Source: an uncultured Syntrophobacteraceae bacterium
GTDB taxonomy: Bacteria; Desulfobacterota; Syntrophobacteria; Syntrophobacterales; Syntrophobacteraceae
Assembly (NCBI GenBank): GCA_937889795.1
Contig: CALBZH010000336.1
Coordinates: 1-8,682 of the forward strand
Reading direction: 5' to 3'
DNA length: 8,682 nucleotides
In this document: positions 6,062 to 8,682 of the stretch, in pieces
How the letters are laid out: the number at the start of each line of letters is the position of its first letter
How positions within the stretch are numbered: the first letter of the stretch is position 1
The notes under the pieces: generated by a model
What the model saw: only the letters and a program-made list of their open reading frames with translations
Told to the model about the DNA's origin: nothing
Databases searched by the model: none
Position numbers and translations under genes: made by a program

Positions 6062-6853
6062 ATGGACCACCAAGAAGGCACCAAGCTGTACATCGACTAT
6101 GGAAAATGCACCCATGACGGGGGCAAGAACGAAAATCAGGACTCCCTGGACGCCTATCTTGACGACAACAGGGATCTGTACTGCTTCGCTATCGCGGATG
6201 GATTGGGGACCTACAGGCGCGGGAGCAAAGCCGCGACGCTTGCTGTCGCGTCAATACTCGGATGTCTTTCCGGAATCGAGAGCAAACCTCCGGGTAGGTG
6301 GCTGCATGACGCCTTCCATGACGCACACCATCTGCTGAAGGATCAAAATCGGGTCGACCCATCGCTGGGGAAGATGAAGACGACCTGCTCCGTGGTTGTT
6401 TTGATACAGGGTAAAGCTTATTGGGCTTCGGTCGGCGATAGTCGGATCTATGTCCTCAGAGCCGGGAGGATCTTACACCGCACAAAGGATCATTCCGTCG
6501 TTCAGGTGCTGTTGGATATGGGAGAAATCAAGCCGTCCGAGGTTCGTGATCACCCGGACCGAAACCGGGTTATCAGGGTGCTGGGGATGGACGAAGAGAT
6601 GAAGCCCGTTGTGCATTCCGACGGTCTCACCCTTCAGCCGGGAGATTGTCTTTTGTTGTGTACGGACGGGTTCTGGAGCTGTATCGACGATGATTCCATC
6701 GCGGCCTTCATAGCTGCCCATCATCACATGAAAGCCCAAGCAGCTCTGGACGCTTTGTTTCAGGACATCCTCTCCGGAGCCGTTGAAAAAGGGTACGGCA
6801 AATACCATGACAACTTGTCAGCTCAGCTGGTTTTCATCAGGGAATCGGCATAG
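6062..6853 (+). CDS. PP2C-family Ser/Thr protein phosphatase
   Basis: This is a metal-dependent phosphatase that removes phosphate from Ser/Thr on proteins. It is likely soluble, as there is no signal peptide or membrane segment. The product is 263 residues, typical of the single-domain bacterial type. Visible motifs are GGKNENQDS (about 20-28, D27), FAIADGLGTYRRGSKAA (about 42-58, metal ligand D46), TTCSVVVL followed by WASVGDSRIYVLRAG (about 121-135), RTKDHSVV (about 140-147), VIRVLGM, LLLCTDGFW (about 197-205, metal ligand D202) and HDNLSAQLV (about 249-257, D250). The acidic metal ligands are all present, so it should be active. The usual DGMGG reads DGLGT. The ATG at 6062 is the best start but has only a weak GGA six bases upstream; the frame is open back to 5990 without another ATG. 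The kinase gene starts 204 bases downstream, which suggests an opposing phosphatase-kinase pair. Confidence 0.93.
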   Translation: MDHQEGTKLYIDYGKCTHDGGKNENQDSLDAYLDDNRDLYCFAIADGLGTYRRGSKAATLAVASILGCLSGIESKPPGRWLHDAFHDAHHLLKDQNRVDPSLGKMKTTCSVVVLIQGKAYWASVGDSRIYVLRAGRILHRTKDHSVVQVLLDMGEIKPSEVRDHPDRNRVIRVLGMDEEMKPVVHSDGLTLQPGDCLLLCTDGFWSCIDDDSIAAFIAAHHHMKAQAALDALFQDILSGAVEKGYGKYHDNLSAQLVFIRESA

Positions 6854-6885
6854 CCGAAATCCTGGCCAGTCTTCGAACTGCGCGA

Positions 6886-6910
6886 ATCCCGGCTGAAAGA
6901 CTGCCGGGAT
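6886..6910 (+). other. Hairpin after the PP2C gene
   Basis: ATCCCGGC (6886-6893) pairs with GCCGGGAT (6903-6910), an 8-bp stem with a 9-base loop, 32 bases after the phosphatase stop. No T run follows, so it is at best a partial terminator or a processing site between the phosphatase and kinase genes. Confidence 0.4.
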
Positions 6911-6979
6911 GTCGTTCACTTTGATTCCGGGCACCTCAGGCGACAGACAACCAATAGGCGTCCTGGAGCCCATAACGGT

Positions 6980-7023
6980 ACGTGCTTACGGCACGTGTGG
7001 ACGCGGTTTTGCTGCCCCGTGCC
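6980..7023 (+). promoter_or_regulatory. Competing inverted repeats in the kinase leader
   Basis: ACGTGC (6980-6985) pairs with GCACGT (6991-6996) around a TTACG loop. The same middle segment, GGCACG (6990-6995), is also complementary to CGTGCC (7018-7023). The two pairings exclude each other, which would allow a switch-like leader 35 bases before the kinase ATG. The stems are short (6 bp), so function is speculative. Confidence 0.25.
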
Positions 7024-7057
7024 TTAGATCATCCGATGTCATTCCGTGAGAGGACAT

Positions 7058-8682
7058 ATGGCTAATTATCCGGACGCTTCCGACTTCCTGCGCACATGCC
7101 TGGGCTGCATGGCCGACAGGGGTGACCAGCCTGTCTGCAGGCATTGCGGGTTCGACGAGAACGCAGCGGAAACGCACCAACTGCGCATCAAACGTCGCAC
7201 GATTCTCAAAGACCAGTACCTGATCGGCAAGGTCCTGGGCCAGGGCGGCTTCGGCATCACTTACCTGGGTCTTGATCTCCTCCTGCACAAGAAGGTTGCC
7301 ATCAAGGAGTTCTTGCCTTCCATGCTAGCGACCAGGGGCGAAGACAAGACATCGGTCGTGCCTTTCTCGGGAAATCAAGAGCAGTTCTTCAGACAGGGAC
7401 TTCAGTCGTTCATCGGCGAGGCGCGGAGCGTCGCCCACTTCTCTCGCAATGTGAACATCGTTAATGTGAACAACTACTTCGAAGCCAACAACACCGGCTA
7501 CATGGTCATGGATTATCTGGAGGGAATGTCCCTCTCCGGCCTGATTGTGAAGCGCGGCGGCCCACTTCCCCTACGCGAGGCCTTCCTGATTCTCTTCCCC
7601 ATTCTCGACGCGTTGAGCGAAGTCCACAAAATGGGCATTTACCACCGGGATATTTCCCCTCAAAACATCATTCTCACAACGGACAACACTCCCGTGCTCA
7701 TTGACTTCGGTGCGGCCAGACAGATCGTCGGCGAACAGAGCTACAGTCTGGACGTGGTGCTCAAGCACGGGTACTCCCCTTTGGAGCAGTACACATCACG
7801 GGGCAAGATTGGACCCTGGTCCGACGTTTATGCCTGCGGCGCCACCCTGTATTACATGATAACCGGCAAGGTACCTCCTCCTTCCGTGGACCGGGTGGAC
7901 AAGGATGAGCTGATTCCACCATCGCACATCGAGGAGCTCGGGATCTCGGAGGAGCTCGATGAAGCCCTGCTTACGGCGCTTGCCGTAAGGTCGGGCGATC
8001 GCTATCAGTCCGTCGAAGAGCTCAAGAGTGCCCTCGTCAAGCAGGGATACCTGGGATATCGCAGACTCCTGAAAAGCTTTCTGAATGCCGACGGGGTTTC
8101 TCTCGAACACCGCATGAAACTTGATCGTTTCCTGGACGATCACTGGCTGAATCATGACGATGCGAAATTGATTGAAGAAACCCTCCGCGAGGAATCGAGC
8201 TTTTCACGGATGGATTGGAGCAGCGAGTACAGCAGGAGTTACGAATGGTATTTGAGGGAACGACCCGACGAGAACCAGGAAGAGCTCAAACGGAAGTTCC
8301 ATGAAACCTATGTGGTCACAAAACGAATTTCGCAAGGCCGGGAGCAGGACATCATACGAAGCATCAGCGTCACGGAGATGGCGGCCCCGAAAATGGAAAT
8401 CCCGCGGCCTGTCGAGACCGAAGGCGCCGCTGGCAGGAAAGCCCTGCCGGTCAGAGCAATTGCGACAGCCTCCACCGTGCTGGTCCTGGCGATCCTCTTT
8501 GTCGTCAACATGAAGCTTGGAATCGTGCCGCTCCCCGGAGGAGGAGACCGCACGGGCACGCCACCCGGCGCGGGAGTCACCCATGGCTACATCAACGTCT
8601 GGACGAAGCCTCCGTCCGAAATCTATATCAATGGCAAGCTGATGGGGCTGAGTCCCCAGTCGAGAATACAGGTTCCAACCGG
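7058..8682 (+). CDS. Membrane-anchored Ser/Thr protein kinase with N-terminal zinc ribbon and C-terminal PEGA domain, 3' truncated
   Basis: The frame is open from the ATG at 7058 to the window edge (541 codons). Residues 14-30 hold a zinc ribbon (C14xxC17, C27xxC30). The kinase domain spans about 54-325: glycine loop GQGGFGITY (61-69), VAIKE with Lys83, Glu121, catalytic loop HRDISPQN with Asp198, DFG at 216-218, and GYSPLEQY in place of the APE motif. All catalytic residues are present. Residues about 330-440 form a charged, probably helical linker of no recognised family. One membrane helix follows (about 467-485, AIATASTVLVLAILFVVNM), then a Gly/Pro linker and the start of a PEGA domain (from about 510: GYINVWTKPPSEIYINGKL). 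The topology would be kinase inside and PEGA outside the inner membrane. A GAGAGGA sits only 3 bases before the ATG, a tight spacing. A GTG at 7046 is in frame but has no ribosome-binding site. The adjacent PP2C phosphatase is the likely antagonist. Confidence 0.93.
   Translation, partial: MANYPDASDFLRTCLGCMADRGDQPVCRHCGFDENAAETHQLRIKRRTILKDQYLIGKVLGQGGFGITYLGLDLLLHKKVAIKEFLPSMLATRGEDKTSVVPFSGNQEQFFRQGLQSFIGEARSVAHFSRNVNIVNVNNYFEANNTGYMVMDYLEGMSLSGLIVKRGGPLPLREAFLILFPILDALSEVHKMGIYHRDISPQNIILTTDNTPVLIDFGAARQIVGEQSYSLDVVLKHGYSPLEQYTSRGKIGPWSDVYACGATLYYMITGKVPPPSVDRVDKDELIPPSHIEELGISEELDEALLTALAVRSGDRYQSVEELKSALVKQGYLGYRRLLKSFLNADGVSLEHRMKLDRFLDDHWLNHDDAKLIEETLREESSFSRMDWSSEYSRSYEWYLRERPDENQEELKRKFHETYVVTKRISQGREQDIIRSISVTEMAAPKMEIPRPVETEGAAGRKALPVRAIATASTVLVLAILFVVNMKLGIVPLPGGGDRTGTPPGAGVTHGYINVWTKPPSEIYINGKLMGLSPQSRIQVPT

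Noticed and set aside
5753..6115. Minus-strand 120-residue open frame upstream of csp
   Set aside because: It spans the csp promoter and leader and the start of the phosphatase gene, and has no recognisable domain.
8204..8584. Minus-strand open frame opposite the end of the kinase gene
   Set aside because: It lies antisense to a continuous kinase reading frame with clear membrane and PEGA segments.

Overview
The window looks like chromosomal DNA from a moderately GC-rich Gram-negative bacterium, most likely a deltaproteobacterium (Desulfobacterota; a Syntrophobacter-like sulfate reducer or syntroph would fit). This rests on three things. The chemoreceptor has a signalling domain of the type common in that group. 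The ribosomal protein L28 is the four-cysteine form. A zinc-ribbon/PEGA Ser/Thr kinase sits beside a PP2C phosphatase. The assignment is an inference from protein style, not a database match. No mobile element, CRISPR array, tRNA or rRNA was seen.

Layout, left to right. (1) The 3' part of a dCache-type methyl-accepting chemotaxis protein runs in from the left edge to 1520 and is followed by a hairpin. (2) A plus-strand housekeeping block follows: purM (purine synthesis) with a recognisable sigma70-type promoter, rpmB (ribosomal protein L28), ubiE/menG (quinone methylation), and a second small SAM-dependent methyltransferase 20 bases after ubiE. (3) On the minus strand, rpe (ribulose-phosphate 3-epimerase) meets the second methyltransferase tail to tail, with the two stop codons overlapping by 4 bases. 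Upstream of rpe lies csp (cold-shock protein), also on the minus strand, with a strong terminator and a long untranslated leader behind a good promoter. (4) On the plus strand, diverging from csp, is a PP2C-family protein phosphatase. About 200 bases later comes a large Ser/Thr protein kinase that runs off the right edge. The kinase has an N-terminal zinc ribbon, a complete catalytic domain, an unassigned helical acidic linker, one membrane segment and a C-terminal PEGA domain.

The housekeeping genes are ordinary in content. The most distinctive part is the right end, where the phosphatase and the membrane-anchored kinase look like an antagonistic signalling pair with no visible target inside the window. 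The other points worth attention are regulatory: the csp leader, alternative hairpins before the kinase, a GC hairpin in place of a clear ribosome-binding site before the phosphatase, and the overlapping convergent stops.
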